DNA of 64,000 bases from Tubiluchus corallicola (GCA_030141605.1 JAQGDQ010000285.1:198002-262001), one strand, 5' to 3'. Positions 48,001 to 53,330 are shown, numbered from the stretch's first letter. Numbers and translations: made by a program. Notes: generated by a model from the sequence alone, not told the origin.

Positions 48001-49494
48001 ATTGCATGCTTGTTTTCTATCTTCAAAAATTTTATATAATCATTTGCCAAATCATCATGGTGTTTCATTATATTTATTTAGCTAGAAGTACATTTTCAAT
48101 CAGCTTTTTCACTAAACTAAATTTCAGTTTTTCTAATAAAAATAGTTCCCAAATGATGGTTTTTCTGGCAATTGTCAAAGGATTTTTGACTTATGTTTAA
48201 TCTAGTTCCATGTTTGGAGATATAAAAATCATAGTAAATCACAGCAGGAAAAATCCTAATGGCAGATTAATCAAACAATTTGGCAGAAACAAACAAACAA
48301 AATCACAGATTAATCAAACAAAATGTCTAGGAAATGCAACTTATACACAAAGATTGTATTCTAGACATATTAAACAAAACGATAGCTGGCTGTTTATAGA
48401 AACTAGTAGGTGCATAGAATAGTATCAGAGAAAGTCTGCTTAATCTGAGCATTTATTCTTGCCAAAATAAACAGACCAGTATTCAGAAAATAATAATGTG
48501 GAATGATGCCATATACTACTTTGTAAAATACTGCATAGGAATTCGCTTTTGTAAAGACTACTGTAAACTTTTATTTTTACTTGTTATCTTCTAGTATGTG
48601 TAATTTATTATATAATTTATTTACAGGCTGACTGTGATGGTGAATCAGGCTGGGGCAGGAGGCGACGAAGAAGAGAAATCACCAGTCACAAAGTTGTTGA
48701 AAATATTGATGGCGTTCCAAGTAACACCATCAATGTACTTTCAGCTAACGAGAAAAACCGTACATGTAAGTTATGCGTAAAAACACGATTATAGTTTTTA
48801 TAGAAAATGCCACAACTGTGGGCCAGTAAAGTAATGAAAGTAAATTGTAGTAGTAAGTATGCACTCTACTCAGTTTTATTCTCTGAACTTTGTGTTTCAA
48901 CCTTGATAAAAAACCAATAGGGAAAATTAAAGGGGCCCATCTCGTAATAACTTACGCCAGGATAAATTTCGATGTTGGTTTGCATGTGACATAACTTAAC
49001 TAAATGGTTTTTGCAAACAAAAATAGGTGAATGGTTTTAGTAATCATTACAAACAAAATTATGATTATTAGATGATACAAATGAATTATACTTATTTTGT
49101 GATATTACTGTGTTAGACATGAATCAGATCATATCTGATGTTTTATCACAGCATTAGTTGTTTGTTGATTAGAAACAGCATTCATCATTGATTAATGCCT
49201 TTTTTTAAGTTAATCATTCATTAGTAACATTTTGAATATTTTATTTCAGATGTTGCGGCAAGCTATGAGCGGATAGACTCAACGCAACAGTACTGTTTTA
49301 ACAAAGACCAATTAGCCCTGGGCCTAGGAATAGCTGCTCTCTTAGCACTAATATCTGTGATCTTACTTATCCTAGCTCTCAGGTTCAGATTGTTCAGTAG
49401 ACGACAACCGCCACCACCGGCACCAACGCTAACCATTCCTAAACCTACATACTCCATAGACCATAGTGGCACTGCAGACTCACCTACGGAATAG
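1..49494 (+). CDS. Giant EGF / mucin-repeat / ZP-domain membrane protein, 5'-partial (about 58 exons in window)
   Basis: This is a multi-exon gene on the + strand; the coordinates are the span from window edge to stop codon, not contiguous coding. Exons are tied together by domain continuity and by compatible splice phases: phase 1 at every junction from the first exon to the start of the ZP module, then 0, 2, 1, 2, 0, 1. Domain order is calcium-binding EGF repeats, Thr/Pro linkers, about 60 copies of a 60-residue VTLPPG-type unit, Thr/Ser/Pro mucin repeats, Thr/Pro microexons, ZP domain, hexa-Arg furin site, transmembrane helix and a short tail ending DSPTE. ZP modules polymerise into extracellular coats and matrices after furin release. 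I infer that this protein does the same, with the repeats as an extended acidic spacer. No named orthologue is recognised. The signal peptide lies outside the window. Four exons carry apparent lesions, listed separately. Confidence 0.85.
1073..1198 (+). CDS. Exon 2: calcium-binding EGF domain
   Basis: The 42-residue module starts DADEC (calcium-binding signature D-x-D-E-C) and has six cysteines. [12 protein letters not shown] fits the Asp/Asn beta-hydroxylation consensus. The acceptor is TTTTTTAG. The phase-1 frame requires the donor to be GCGAGT at 1199, a GC-AG intron, because no GT lies at the right phase. Confidence 0.85.
1739..1861 (+). CDS. Exon 3: calcium-binding EGF domain
   Basis: The module starts DENEC and ends GDGVTCE, with six cysteines and a [12 protein letters not shown] core. 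The acceptor is TTTTACAG and the donor GTGAGA. Introns on both sides are phase 1, so the exon can be skipped or duplicated without changing frame. Confidence 0.9.
3555..3677 (+). CDS. Exon 4: calcium-binding EGF domain
   Basis: The module starts DDDEC and has six cysteines, with [12 protein letters not shown] and GNGLNC at the end. It is close in sequence to exon 3 (xCALGTDNC against xCVLGTHNC), which suggests local duplication. Acceptor ATTGCAG, donor GTAAGA. Confidence 0.9.
4115..4240 (+). CDS. Exon 5: calcium-binding EGF domain
   Basis: The module starts DANEC and has six cysteines, with [12 protein letters not shown] and GDGVSC. Acceptor AATTGTAG, donor GTATGA; both flanking introns are phase 1. 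Confidence 0.9.
4298..4370 (+). repeat. tRNA-like element (degenerate; possible SINE head)
   Basis: Pol III-like internal promoter sequences are present: box A TGGTGTAACGG at 4305-4315 fits TRGYNNARNNG, and box B GGTTTGAGTCC at 4346-4356 differs from GGTTCGANTCC at one base. The acceptor and anticodon stems do not pair, so this is not called as a functional tRNA. It is most likely a tRNA pseudogene or the head of a tRNA-derived SINE. Confidence 0.4.
4733..4855 (+). CDS. Exon 6: calcium-binding EGF domain
   Basis: The module starts DIDEC and has six cysteines, with [12 protein letters not shown] and GNGLLC. Acceptor GACTTTCAG, donor GTAAGT (perfect consensus). Confidence 0.9.
5038..5169 (+). 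CDS. Exon 7: calcium-binding EGF domain
   Basis: The module starts DINEC. It is slightly longer (44 residues) because of extra residues between cysteines 2 and 3 (CDIPERAFC) and after cysteine 5 (NTPFWEGDG). Six cysteines are kept. Acceptor TTTGTAG, donor GTGAAC. Confidence 0.9.
6351..6440 (+). CDS. Exon 8: half-length EGF-like module
   Basis: The module starts DVDQC and runs only 30 residues with four cysteines. The segment holding the last two cysteines of an EGF fold is missing. Acceptor TTGTTGCAG and donor GTAAGT are strong, so the truncation is in the exon itself. It resembles exon 14 (both have CAQ[DE]PSPC). No neighbouring exon that could supply the missing half was seen. Confidence 0.8.
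7612..7734 (+). CDS. Exon 9: calcium-binding EGF domain
   Basis: The module starts DMDEC and has six cysteines, with [12 protein letters not shown] and GDGVTC. Acceptor AATTTCAG, donor GTGATT. Confidence 0.9.
8267..8392 (+). CDS. Exon 10: calcium-binding EGF domain
   Basis: The module starts DIDEC and has six cysteines, with [12 protein letters not shown] and GDGVIC. Acceptor AATACAG, donor GTATGA. Confidence 0.9.
8725..8847 (+). CDS. Exon 11: calcium-binding EGF domain
   Basis: The module starts DFDEC and has six cysteines. It is the most divergent of the series ([12 protein letters not shown], then GFTMFGDVC instead of GxxGDGxxC). Acceptor TTTTTAG, donor GTATGT. Confidence 0.88.
9713..9838 (+). 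CDS. Exon 12: calcium-binding EGF domain
   Basis: The module starts DVNEC and has six cysteines, with [12 protein letters not shown] and GDGVRAC. The exon ends in A rather than G before the GTATGT donor, so the first residue of the next domain becomes Asn. Confidence 0.88.
10170..10292 (+). CDS. Exon 13: calcium-binding EGF domain
   Basis: Joined to exon 12 this reads NINEC, with Asn for the usual first Asp. It has six cysteines, [12 protein letters not shown] and GDGITC. Acceptor GATTTACAG, donor GTAGGT. Confidence 0.88.
10391..10466 (+). pseudogene. Degenerate tRNA-Thr(TGT)-like sequence
   Basis: A perfect 5-bp anticodon stem (TCTGC/GCAGA, 10431-10447) encloses the loop CTTGTAA with anticodon TGT and T33, as in tRNA-Thr. 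A box A-like TAGCGAACACG lies at 10400-10410 and a box B-like GGTCAAATCC at 10449-10458. The variable region is missing, the T loop is one base short and the D arm is too long. It is probably a tRNA pseudogene or a SINE fragment. Confidence 0.35.
10617..10692 (+). repeat. Interstitial degenerate TTAGGG-type repeat
   Basis: Repeats of TTAGGGTTAGGTTAGCGGTTAGG type run for about 75 bp inside the intron between exons 13 and 14. This is a decayed telomere-like or simple repeat. Confidence 0.7.
11244..11333 (+). CDS. Exon 14: half-length EGF-like module
   Basis: The module starts DIDEC and is 30 residues long with four cysteines, ending FVCNLI. It parallels exon 8 in length and in CAQ[DE]PSPC. It is the last cysteine-rich module before the Thr/Pro region. 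Acceptor TTGTGTAG, donor GTAAGT. Confidence 0.8.
11334..14276 (+). other. Long intron between the EGF block and Thr/Pro linkers
   Basis: About 2.9 kb with no coding signal I trust. At 13550-13790 there are imperfect repeats containing TGGTGGAACCACC- and ATTTGCC-like motifs, period about 90-100 bp. Short unspliced reading frames here lack domain features. A missed linker exon cannot be excluded. Confidence 0.5.
14277..14342 (+). CDS. Exon 15: Thr/Pro/Ala linker
   Basis: This 66-bp exon reads [18 protein letters not shown] then EVTT, a likely O-glycosylated linker. Acceptor TTTATAG, donor GTATGT, phase 1 on both sides. Confidence 0.75.
14449..14520 (+). CDS. Exon 16: Pro/Thr linker
   Basis: This 72-bp exon reads [18 protein letters not shown] then TTTMMT. 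Acceptor GTTGCAG, donor GTAAGG, phase 1-1. The GPTKEGPD motif faintly recalls PKPEGPVE in exon 51 at the other end of the mucin region. Confidence 0.75.
14521..15916 (+). other. Intron 16, A-rich low-complexity core
   Basis: About 1.4 kb. The part at roughly 14680-15050 is imperfectly repeated AAC/AAT-rich sequence (AACAATGACAGAAATGGCAACACAG-like phrases). No coding signal was seen. Confidence 0.55.
15917..16150 (+). CDS. Exon 17: first VTLPPG repeat unit plus lead-in
   Basis: This 234-bp exon holds an 18-residue lead-in ([19 protein letters not shown]) and then one full 60-residue unit. The acceptor is a tandem TAGCAG, so splicing 3 bp downstream at 15920 would drop only the Ala. Donor GTAAGA. 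It is the start of the array and carries the consensus unit [21 protein letters not shown]-(VTLPPG)x2[15 protein letters not shown](VTLPPG)x2. Confidence 0.88.
16671..16850 (+). CDS. Exon 18: one VTLPPG 60-residue unit
   Basis: Exactly 180 bp between TTATTTTAG and GTAAGT. One unit, with EETLPTE in place of EETLPPE. Confidence 0.9.
17096..17275 (+). CDS. Exon 19: one VTLPPG 60-residue unit
   Basis: Exactly 180 bp between TTTTTAG and GTAGGC. One unit, with EETFPPE in place of EETLPPE. Confidence 0.9.
17617..18516 (+). CDS. Exon 20: five VTLPPG units
   Basis: 900 bp, or 5 x 180. The first unit carries [12 protein letters not shown]; another has VDIVAEAP. Units 2 and 3 are near-identical at the DNA level, a sign of recent duplication or conversion. 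Donor GTAGAC. Confidence 0.92.
18845..19564 (+). CDS. Exon 21: four VTLPPG units
   Basis: 720 bp, or 4 x 180. Acceptor TTTATTTTAG, donor GTAGAC. The first unit has VTRPPDAT. Exon and following intron form a cassette duplicated as exons 22 and 23. Confidence 0.92.
19893..20792 (+). CDS. Exon 22: five VTLPPG units
   Basis: 900 bp, or 5 x 180. One unit has LPPRVTRAP. Flanking introns are nearly identical to those of exons 21 and 23. Confidence 0.92.
21122..22201 (+). CDS. Exon 23: six VTLPPG units
   Basis: 1080 bp, or 6 x 180, jointly the largest repeat exon with exon 32. It looks like exon 22 with one extra internal unit, since its second and third units are nearly identical. Confidence 0.92.
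22525..23064 (+). CDS. Exon 24: three VTLPPG units
   Basis: 540 bp, or 3 x 180. It is followed by a different class of intron (GTAGCTTCTTTAATG start) that is shared with exon 26. Confidence 0.92.
23282..23460 (+). pseudogene. Decayed repeat-unit pseudo-exon inside an intron
   Basis: About 180 bp still align with a repeat unit (GACATTGCCACCGGGG, GTAACTGAGGCACCAGAGGA) but carry in-frame stops and have lost the AG acceptor and GT donor. They lie in the intron between exons 24 and 25. The neighbourhood resembles exon 34 and the intron before it, the present end of the array. Confidence 0.8.
23734..24633 (+). CDS. Exon 25: five VTLPPG units
   Basis: 900 bp, or 5 x 180. The first two units have VTEEPEET instead of VTEAPEET, a variant shared only with exon 27. 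Acceptor TTTCTAG, donor GTAGAC. Confidence 0.92.
24943..25482 (+). CDS. Exon 26: three VTLPPG units
   Basis: 540 bp, or 3 x 180. It is followed by the same intron class as exon 24 (GTAGCTTCTTTAATG). Confidence 0.92.
25700..25878 (+). pseudogene. Second copy of the decayed pseudo-exon
   Basis: This is the duplicate of the pseudo-exon at 23282-23460. It keeps two apparently ancestral bases (GGTAACAGTT and GGGTTACG, against CTATAACAGTT and GGGTTAAG), so the upstream copy has changed further. Confidence 0.8.
26152..27040 (+). pseudogene. Exon 27: five VTLPPG units, frameshifted as sequenced
   Basis: This is the duplicate of exon 25 but 889 bp instead of 900. Three small net deletions (4, 2 and 5 bp) fall between about 26485 and 26625. 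The first creates an in-frame TAG (GTA ACT CTT TAG). The splice sites are intact, and as a phase 1-1 exon it could be skipped without loss of frame. The lesions are either real decay or a base-calling or assembly error in a long repeat. Confidence 0.8.
27350..27889 (+). CDS. Exon 28: three VTLPPG units
   Basis: 540 bp. The first two and a half units duplicate exon 26; the last half unit and the following intron belong to another lineage (GTAGACCAGTG start). The exon therefore carries a recombination junction near 27797. Confidence 0.9.
28179..28718 (+). CDS. Exon 29: three VTLPPG units
   Basis: 540 bp, or 3 x 180, with EETLLPE in the first unit. Acceptor TTTATTTTAG, donor GTAGAC. Confidence 0.92.
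29015..29734 (+). CDS. Exon 30: four VTLPPG units
   Basis: 720 bp, or 4 x 180; one unit has VTLPLG. Flanking introns are class B. Confidence 0.92.
30039..30578 (+). CDS. Exon 31: three VTLPPG units
   Basis: 540 bp, or 3 x 180; one unit has EETLPPEIT. Flanking introns are class B. Confidence 0.92.
30874..31953 (+). CDS. Exon 32: six VTLPPG units
   Basis: 1080 bp, or 6 x 180. One unit begins VMLVTL and the last has VTRSPDAT. Donor GTAGAC. Confidence 0.92.
32235..32414 (+). CDS. Exon 33: one VTLPPG unit
   Basis: Exactly 180 bp between GATTTAG and GTAGCC. The following intron (starts GTAGCCTCTTTATTG) is related to the introns after exons 24 and 26. Confidence 0.9.
32686..32850 (+). CDS. Exon 34: last, diverged VTLPPG unit
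   Basis: 165 bp, or one unit minus five residues. It has [19 protein letters not shown] and ends PETPGVTP. This is the C-terminal end of the array. Acceptor TTTTTAG, donor GTGAGA. Confidence 0.88.
32851..34311 (+). other. Intron 34
   Basis: About 1.46 kb of AT-rich sequence with only short, domainless reading frames. Nothing recognised. Confidence 0.6.
34312..37046 (+). CDS. Exon 35: Thr/Ser/Pro mucin-type repeat exon (frameshifted as sequenced)
   Basis: Acceptor AACTTGCAG, donor GTGATG, phase 1. After about 70 unique residues come about 17 copies of a 29-residue unit of the type [29 protein letters not shown]. Seven 25-residue units lacking PQTT follow, six of them ([25 protein letters not shown]) virtually identical. 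Mixed units then run to STADMPA. The domain is rich in Thr, Ser and Pro with frequent Glu and should be heavily O-glycosylated. A 53-bp insertion near 36459 breaks the frame; without it the exon would be 2682 bp, a multiple of three, with phase 1-1. Confidence 0.85.
36459..36511 (+). other. 53-bp frame-breaking insertion in the mucin exon
   Basis: A 38-bp stretch made only of G and T until its last base is flanked by direct copies of the 15-mer GCAGTTGATACAACT. The net insertion of 53 bp shifts the frame. It cannot be removed as an intron of realistic size. The reverse complement of the G/T stretch resembles the ACCCCACAAACAACTG phrase of the same repeat. Confidence 0.75.
37047..39470 (+). 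other. Intron 35
   Basis: About 2.4 kb of AT-rich sequence. No coding signal or recognisable repeat was seen. Confidence 0.6.
39471..39515 (+). CDS. Exon 36: Thr/Pro microexon
   Basis: 45 bp reading [15 protein letters not shown]. Acceptor TTTATAG, donor GTACTG, phase 1-1. It is the first of the microexon ladder. Confidence 0.75.
39953..40006 (+). CDS. Exon 37: 54-bp Thr/Pro microexon
   Basis: Reads [19 protein letters not shown] tandem acceptor CAGCAG would allow loss of the first Ala. Donor GTAGTT, phase 1-1. Confidence 0.82.
40137..40190 (+). CDS. Exon 38: 54-bp Thr/Pro microexon
   Basis: Reads [18 protein letters not shown], the ladder consensus. Tandem acceptor CAGCAG, donor GTAATG. 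Confidence 0.82.
41118..41171 (+). CDS. Exon 39: 54-bp Thr/Pro microexon
   Basis: Reads [18 protein letters not shown] (Arg variant). Acceptor TCCGCAG, donor GTAGTG. The 0.9-kb intron before it shows nothing recognisable. Confidence 0.82.
41273..41331 (+). pseudogene. Exon 40: microexon broken by a 5-bp insertion
   Basis: A clear member of the ladder ([11 protein letters not shown]) with 59 bp instead of 54. An extra TCGGT-like pentamer after GCTGTTAC shifts the frame and brings TAA in frame. The donor is the weaker GTCGTT. If spliced in, it would truncate the protein before the ZP domain, so it is probably skipped, decayed or mis-assembled. Confidence 0.75.
41532..41585 (+). CDS. Exon 41: 54-bp Thr/Pro microexon
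   Basis: Reads [18 protein letters not shown]. Acceptor TCCATAG, donor GTAGAG. Confidence 0.82.
41734..41787 (+). CDS. Exon 42: 54-bp Thr/Pro microexon
   Basis: Reads [18 protein letters not shown]. Tandem acceptor CAGCAG, donor GTAGCT. Confidence 0.82.
41914..41967 (+). CDS. Exon 43: 54-bp Thr/Pro microexon
   Basis: Reads [18 protein letters not shown]. Acceptor TATGCAG, donor GTAATG. Confidence 0.82.
42083..42136 (+). CDS. Exon 44: 54-bp microexon with GA in place of the GT donor
   Basis: Reads [18 protein letters not shown] after a good acceptor (TACGCAG). The bases following CCAG are GAAATG where the sister exons have GTAATG or GTAGNN. No in-phase GT lies nearby, and read-through meets a stop within ten codons. 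It is a skipped exon, or it uses a rare GA-AG intron. Exon 49 shares the same change. Confidence 0.65.
42295..42348 (+). CDS. Exon 45: 54-bp Thr/Pro microexon
   Basis: Reads [18 protein letters not shown]. Acceptor TTTCACAG, donor GTAGCA. Confidence 0.82.
42470..42523 (+). CDS. Exon 46: 54-bp Thr/Pro microexon
   Basis: Reads [18 protein letters not shown]. Tandem acceptor CAGCAG, donor GTAGAT. Confidence 0.82.
42653..42694 (+). CDS. Exon 47: shortened 42-bp Thr/Pro microexon
   Basis: Reads [14 protein letters not shown], lacking the central VTPA and with EETT changed to QIT. Tandem acceptor CAGCAG, donor GTAGTG. The frame is kept. Confidence 0.78.
42847..42900 (+). CDS. Exon 48: 54-bp Thr/Pro microexon
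   Basis: Reads [18 protein letters not shown]. Acceptor TTCACAG, donor GTAGTT. Confidence 0.82.
43022..43075 (+). CDS. Exon 49: 54-bp microexon with GA in place of the GT donor
   Basis: Same peptide as exon 44 ([18 protein letters not shown]) and the same GAAATGTTGCATTTAC sequence after the exon. Exons 44-45 and 49-50 with their introns form a duplicated pair 939 bp apart at their starts. Confidence 0.65.
43232..43288 (+). CDS. Exon 50: 57-bp Thr/Pro microexon
   Basis: Reads [19 protein letters not shown], one Thr longer than its sisters. Acceptor TTTCACAG, donor GTAGTG. Last of the ladder. Confidence 0.8.
43940..43981 (+). CDS. Exon 51: linker to the ZP domain
   Basis: 42 bp reading [14 protein letters not shown]. 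Acceptor TTTTACAG, donor GTAACA, phase 1-1. Confidence 0.75.
44056..44262. mobile_element. MITE-like palindromic element flanked by TTAA
   Basis: A 207-bp element in the intron before the ZP exons. Its ends hold a perfect 21-bp inverted repeat (TTCAGACTAGAGAGTTCTCTC), with further internal inverted GAGAGAAGTTG-type motifs. TTAA occurs immediately outside each end (44052-44055 and 44263-44266), as expected for piggyBac-type insertion. No coding capacity, so non-autonomous. Confidence 0.65.
44499..44698 (+). CDS. Exon 52: ZP-N subdomain, first part
   Basis: The exon opens the ZP module with [14 protein letters not shown] and [16 protein letters not shown], then DECDFTIDP. The Cys spacing and the F-x-G-x-IYV phrase are typical of the ZP-N polymerisation fold. 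Acceptor CATACAG (phase 1), donor GTAATT (phase 0). Confidence 0.88.
45399..45538 (+). CDS. Exon 53: ZP-N subdomain, second part
   Basis: Begins [19 protein letters not shown] and contains [14 protein letters not shown], the fourth ZP-N cysteine. Phase 0 acceptor TGTTCTAG. The donor is GTACGT at 45539 (phase 2), which rejoins exactly to exon 54 as DIDMVS. Confidence 0.88.
46189..46331 (+). CDS. Exon 54: ZP linker and start of ZP-C
   Basis: Contains [15 protein letters not shown] then [11 protein letters not shown] and [13 protein letters not shown], the G-x-x-L-x-L-x-V segment typical at the start of ZP-C. Acceptor TTATTACAG, donor GTGGGT (phase 1). Confidence 0.85.
47110..47191 (+). CDS. 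Exon 55: ZP-C
   Basis: Reads [18 protein letters not shown] then [10 protein letters not shown]. The N-C-x-A phrase followed by the L-I-D-x-x-G-C strand (Cys in exon 56) is a ZP-C hallmark. Acceptor CTTGCAG, donor GTGAGT (phase 2). Confidence 0.88.
47698..47842 (+). CDS. Exon 56: ZP-C
   Basis: Reads [11 protein letters not shown], then [18 protein letters not shown] and [12 protein letters not shown]-x-A-F-x-F-x-x-x-x-x-x-x-F-x-C-x-V-x-x-C is the standard end of a ZP domain. Acceptor GTGATAG, donor GTAAGA (phase 0). Confidence 0.9.
48627..48765 (+). CDS. Exon 57: ZP end and furin site
   Basis: Reads [18 protein letters not shown]. The run of six Arg before Glu is a strong furin-type consensus cleavage site, where ZP precursors are usually cut. 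The segment after it ([17 protein letters not shown]) is a candidate external hydrophobic patch region. Acceptor TTTACAG, donor GTAAGT (phase 1). Confidence 0.9.
49250..49494 (+). CDS. Exon 58: transmembrane helix, cytoplasmic tail and stop
   Basis: After a membrane-proximal QQYCFNKDQ comes a hydrophobic helix ([19 protein letters not shown] and four more residues). A basic stop-transfer RFRLFSRRQ, a PPPPAP segment and a tail of about 40 residues ending DSPTE follow, with TAG at 49492-49494. The layout is a type I membrane protein. Confidence 0.92.
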
Positions 49495-51345
49495 TAACAA
49501 AATTTTGTAAATTTTTGTTCATTCAACATTTATAGTGATATTTATTTGAGCAGATAAACTTTAAATCATTATTGTTAGTGAAAATAATGTATTTGCTCAC
49601 AACTACGCTGTATGACATATCAGCTAGTTTGATTATACGCTCAACATAAAGCGATAAATGCAGTTGACACAAAAAATCGAACCTTTGAATACTGTGAATT
49701 GAATGTTAGCTCATCCGAGTTTTTCCTTTCTGCATTTTCAGCACGTGGCGAGTCTGGGTCTGTAAGATCCTATGGATGGGTATTTAAGGGTTTTAATCTC
49801 AACTGAGACTAATTAAAGATGTATATAGTTTTTAAAACTTTAATGTTTTGTTTTGTTTGTTTTTATTAAACACTATTTTTGTATCAGTTGTAGTCATTTT
49901 TATGTTCATAGTTAGCCAGACCTAGTGTTTCTGAGAGTCGACAATCAAAACAAAGATTAGTCTTTAAACCTGAAAAATACAAAGGCTTCTTCAAAGTCTG
50001 TTTTTCAGTGGACAAAAATGTTTAGAAAGCGTCACTTTCAAAATGTTTTTGTCTTTCAAATTCCATTTTACAATGATCGTAGTATTTGGATTTAGTTATA
50101 ATCGATGTTACAATGGCTGTTAATGACACCTGTTTTTAACTTGCGAAAGTAGAATTAGCAAAAAGATCGTAGGTACTTTTTTGTTGTTTATTTATAGTCA
50201 TTTTTTATAACTATGGTGCTAAACAACAAGCCCTCTTTTTCTTGTTGTTTGTGGTGGTAAATATTTGAAAAAAATAATCATGTAGCATCATTGCAAGCAA
50301 GAATGATGTGGTAGCATGATGTTTTTATCAATATTTTTGAAAATTTACGGTATTGACTTGTAAATTTAAGATTTGGTACGAACGAATTATTTTTGTACAT
50401 TTGAGAGCTCATAGAAGATAATTTGTTAACTATAAATTGTGATACAAGGATTACTTGCTGTTGTACTGTTGTCATCATCAATTATATGAATGACATATAG
50501 CTGTTTAAATAATTGTGACTAGCACACCTTTCTAAATTTACCATAATTTCAGAATCAGAACATATTATCTTACGTTTTGAGTTCAGTATTGTGCTTAATA
50601 ATAACAAATTCAAAGTTCTGTAATATTTACAAGCTTTTTGAAGACCGCGCAGTTATGAAACACGTCGGTACATAGCAACACTGTACATTATTGTGAATCT
50701 ACTTGTCATTACAATATTTATAGCTGATTGATAAGTACTGTGTGTACTATCTATTCAAGTCCTGTTTTAGGTTACTGTGTTACCTGTTATACTTCACGTC
50801 TTGGCAGTTCTACCCGCCACATTCACGTCATTCGTAACCATAAATGAATCTTTTCTCCTACTGAAACTAGCAATTTCGTTAAGTTCTTTTATGGATTTTA
50901 ACTCCCTAGTGTTACTTTGTCCCTGTGTATATACTGTATTAGCAAAACTACTGCTTAGTTTCATTGGAGAAAAAGAGACCATTTTACTGAAATTTTGTTC
51001 CGTTTGAAAGCATTTTTTATGCATGTAACATGTATGGAACAATAATTTTATGGCATTCACTTATAGTAATTGTTGGGTGACGACTTAAATGAATGTGGTT
51101 TATCACATTTTTTTGAATTTGTTACATTCGTAAGCAGATTCCCACAGATAAATTGTGCTAGAAAATTTAATCTATTATGTTTTAAACTAATGTGAGCGTC
51201 TTTAATAGTTTGAAATTAAGTGACATGTAAAATAGGCCTAGTTTCTCTGTGTACTGTTATAAATCTGTCTATGATGTTTAGAGAAGTATAATCTGTCTAT
51301 TCTTCCCTTAGGACAAGCTCAATTAATAAAGTTAGAAAAAGCAAT
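49495..51345 (+). other. Probable 3' UTR with polyadenylation site
   Basis: AATAAA at 51325-51330 is followed by a GT-rich stretch (TGATTGTGTTTGTTG), the usual pairing for cleavage. This would give a 3' UTR of about 1.85 kb. Another AATAAA lies at 51469-51474. Confidence 0.5.
51325..51330 (+). terminator. Candidate polyadenylation signal AATAAA
   Basis: Canonical hexamer with a GT-rich element about 15-30 bp downstream. It is the nearest good candidate I saw for the ZP gene. Confidence 0.45.
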
Positions 51346-51475
51346 TGATTGTGTTTGTTGTAGAAAGTCATGAATTGTCTACAATGAAACAATGATTCCT
51401 TTTAATGATCTGTGTTATTCATAAATACATATGTTGTCTTTCTTTATATTTTTGTAATATAAGGATCAAAATAAA

Positions 51476-51687
51476 CTATTTTGATATATGATAAAAACTT
51501 TTCACTTGTTTCAGCTTTTGCGAAGTTTTATTAGCACTTTTATTAATTGCAGATATAAGGTTTAGAATGTAGTGTTTAAATGCTATTTTGATATATGATA
51601 AAAACTTTTCACTTGTTTCAGCTTTTGCGAAGTTTTATTAGCACTTTTATTAATTGCAGATATAAGGTTTAGAATGTAGTGTTTAAA
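51476..51687 (+). repeat. Tandem duplication of 105 bp
   Basis: 51476-51580 and 51583-51687 appear identical (CTATTTTGATATATGATAAA ... GTGTTTAAA), separated by TG. Confidence 0.9.
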
Positions 51688-53129
51688 CGCAAGTATCTGT
51701 ACATACAGTCAAACGTATCTATACAATGCATGTATAGTATACATACATACGTTTGTATGTATCTCTTTAAACAAAGCTCTATACTGCCTACTTTGGGACT
51801 GCAAAGAAAGTTGGCATTAAGCAAGTTTGTCATTATAACTAGGGTCATTAATACATACAAATACAAACATTTTGTTTTGCCAAAAATATGGACATTAAGC
51901 GAGGTCTAAAGTGTGGTGTTATAACGAGGTTTGATGGCATTTCTAATGCTACGTCTAAACTATATATCGGAGTCTACTAGTCACACCACTAATTTATTAC
52001 TAGCTTATGTCTAAATTTACCAATCCGAATTCCTGACAAGTGTTGTACCAAACACTAGCATTTGTCGAAATTAAATGAGTATTAAACAAGATATATGAAT
52101 GAGTCTATGTTTAATATTGTTTATTAAAATAGAATATTTCAGCATATTTCGGATACGCCCATCCTTTTTTCTGATAGAGAACAATAGAGAGCATAAGAAA
52201 AGCCATTCAAAGGTAAATTTGTCACGTGACCACAACGTTGTAATAATGTGTATAAACGTCTTCTCACCAATCATTCTACAATGCGTTATATTGTAGTGAC
52301 AGAAACTGACGTTGGCCAGACGTTAGAATTTGATGTTGTAGTCTTGCTGGATTTTGGTTTCAGTCGAAGTGACTTAAATGTAACGTTTGTGCGACGTTAC
52401 AGACGTAAGTAGATTGTTTGGATAACTCGTTGAATGTATCATTGTCTGTGAGAAACCGATACGAATTGTTTAATTCAAGTGTTGCAGAGTTTACTATAAT
52501 CTTCCAATCCACTTCGTTGCGTCTCGGGTGTGAACTGGCTATTAGTCCTACTATTAGAAATACCTAGGATGATTCGATATAGTTGTTAAGTTTTTCGCTG
52601 TAAAAAGCTACGTGTTTCTGTTGTTAGAGATATTAGTGACGTGTGGTGCGATTTTCAATGACGTCATAAGTACTTCCTTAACTCCTAGCAAAAGCTTCTT
52701 GGCTACCACGCCAGATTTTGATTAGTCATCATCATTAAACGCCCGTTACGTCTATTGTAGACAATGGGCAGGCAGAATTCAGAAATAAATCTTCCCCCAA
52801 GACAGGTAAAGACAGTAGATAATCTGCAAAAAACGTTGACACTGCTTGCTAGTGGCGTGTCAGCACTACTTCCGAGCTATTTTGATTTGCAAAGTACAGT
52901 ATCTGGGTCTGTCGTTAGAGATTTCAGTTACGTATGATGTGGTTTACAATGACGACATGACTACTTCTTTATCTCGTAGCAACAGCATCTTGCATGGTGT
53001 AAGTTTAAGGTTTAGGTTTCAGCTTGCGGATTACATTCAAACCCTCACAAAAGTAAAAGACAAAAGTCATCAAGCTTTTCTATATTGTAGCTCCAGTTAT
53101 TAACTACAAAATAATTAGTGGAAACACTG

Positions 53130-53330
53130 TTCTGACAGAGACCCGACTTTTTTCCAGGGCTCACGGAGTTCTTCGTAGTCATAAGTTATTTGTACAACCA
53201 GTTAGAACCAACTTCAGATTACACTTCTCTCGGCATCGCCTAGTTCAGCCATGGAATCATCTTCCATTGTCAACCATCAGTGCTTCATCAGTTGACAGTT
53301 CAAAAGGCATTTGAGAGAGGACTTGTATAC
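53130..53330 (+). mobile_element. LINE (non-LTR retrotransposon) ORF2 C-terminal remnant
   Basis: One frame reads RTNFRLHFSRHRLVQPWNHL followed by PLSTISASSVDSSK. After a one-base slip it continues QFKRHLREDL. This follows the common C-terminal phrase of non-LTR reverse transcriptases (F-x-x-R-x-x-x-x-W-N-x-L-P ... S-V-x-x-F-K-x-x-L). It is short, frameshifted and inactive. Confidence 0.6.
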
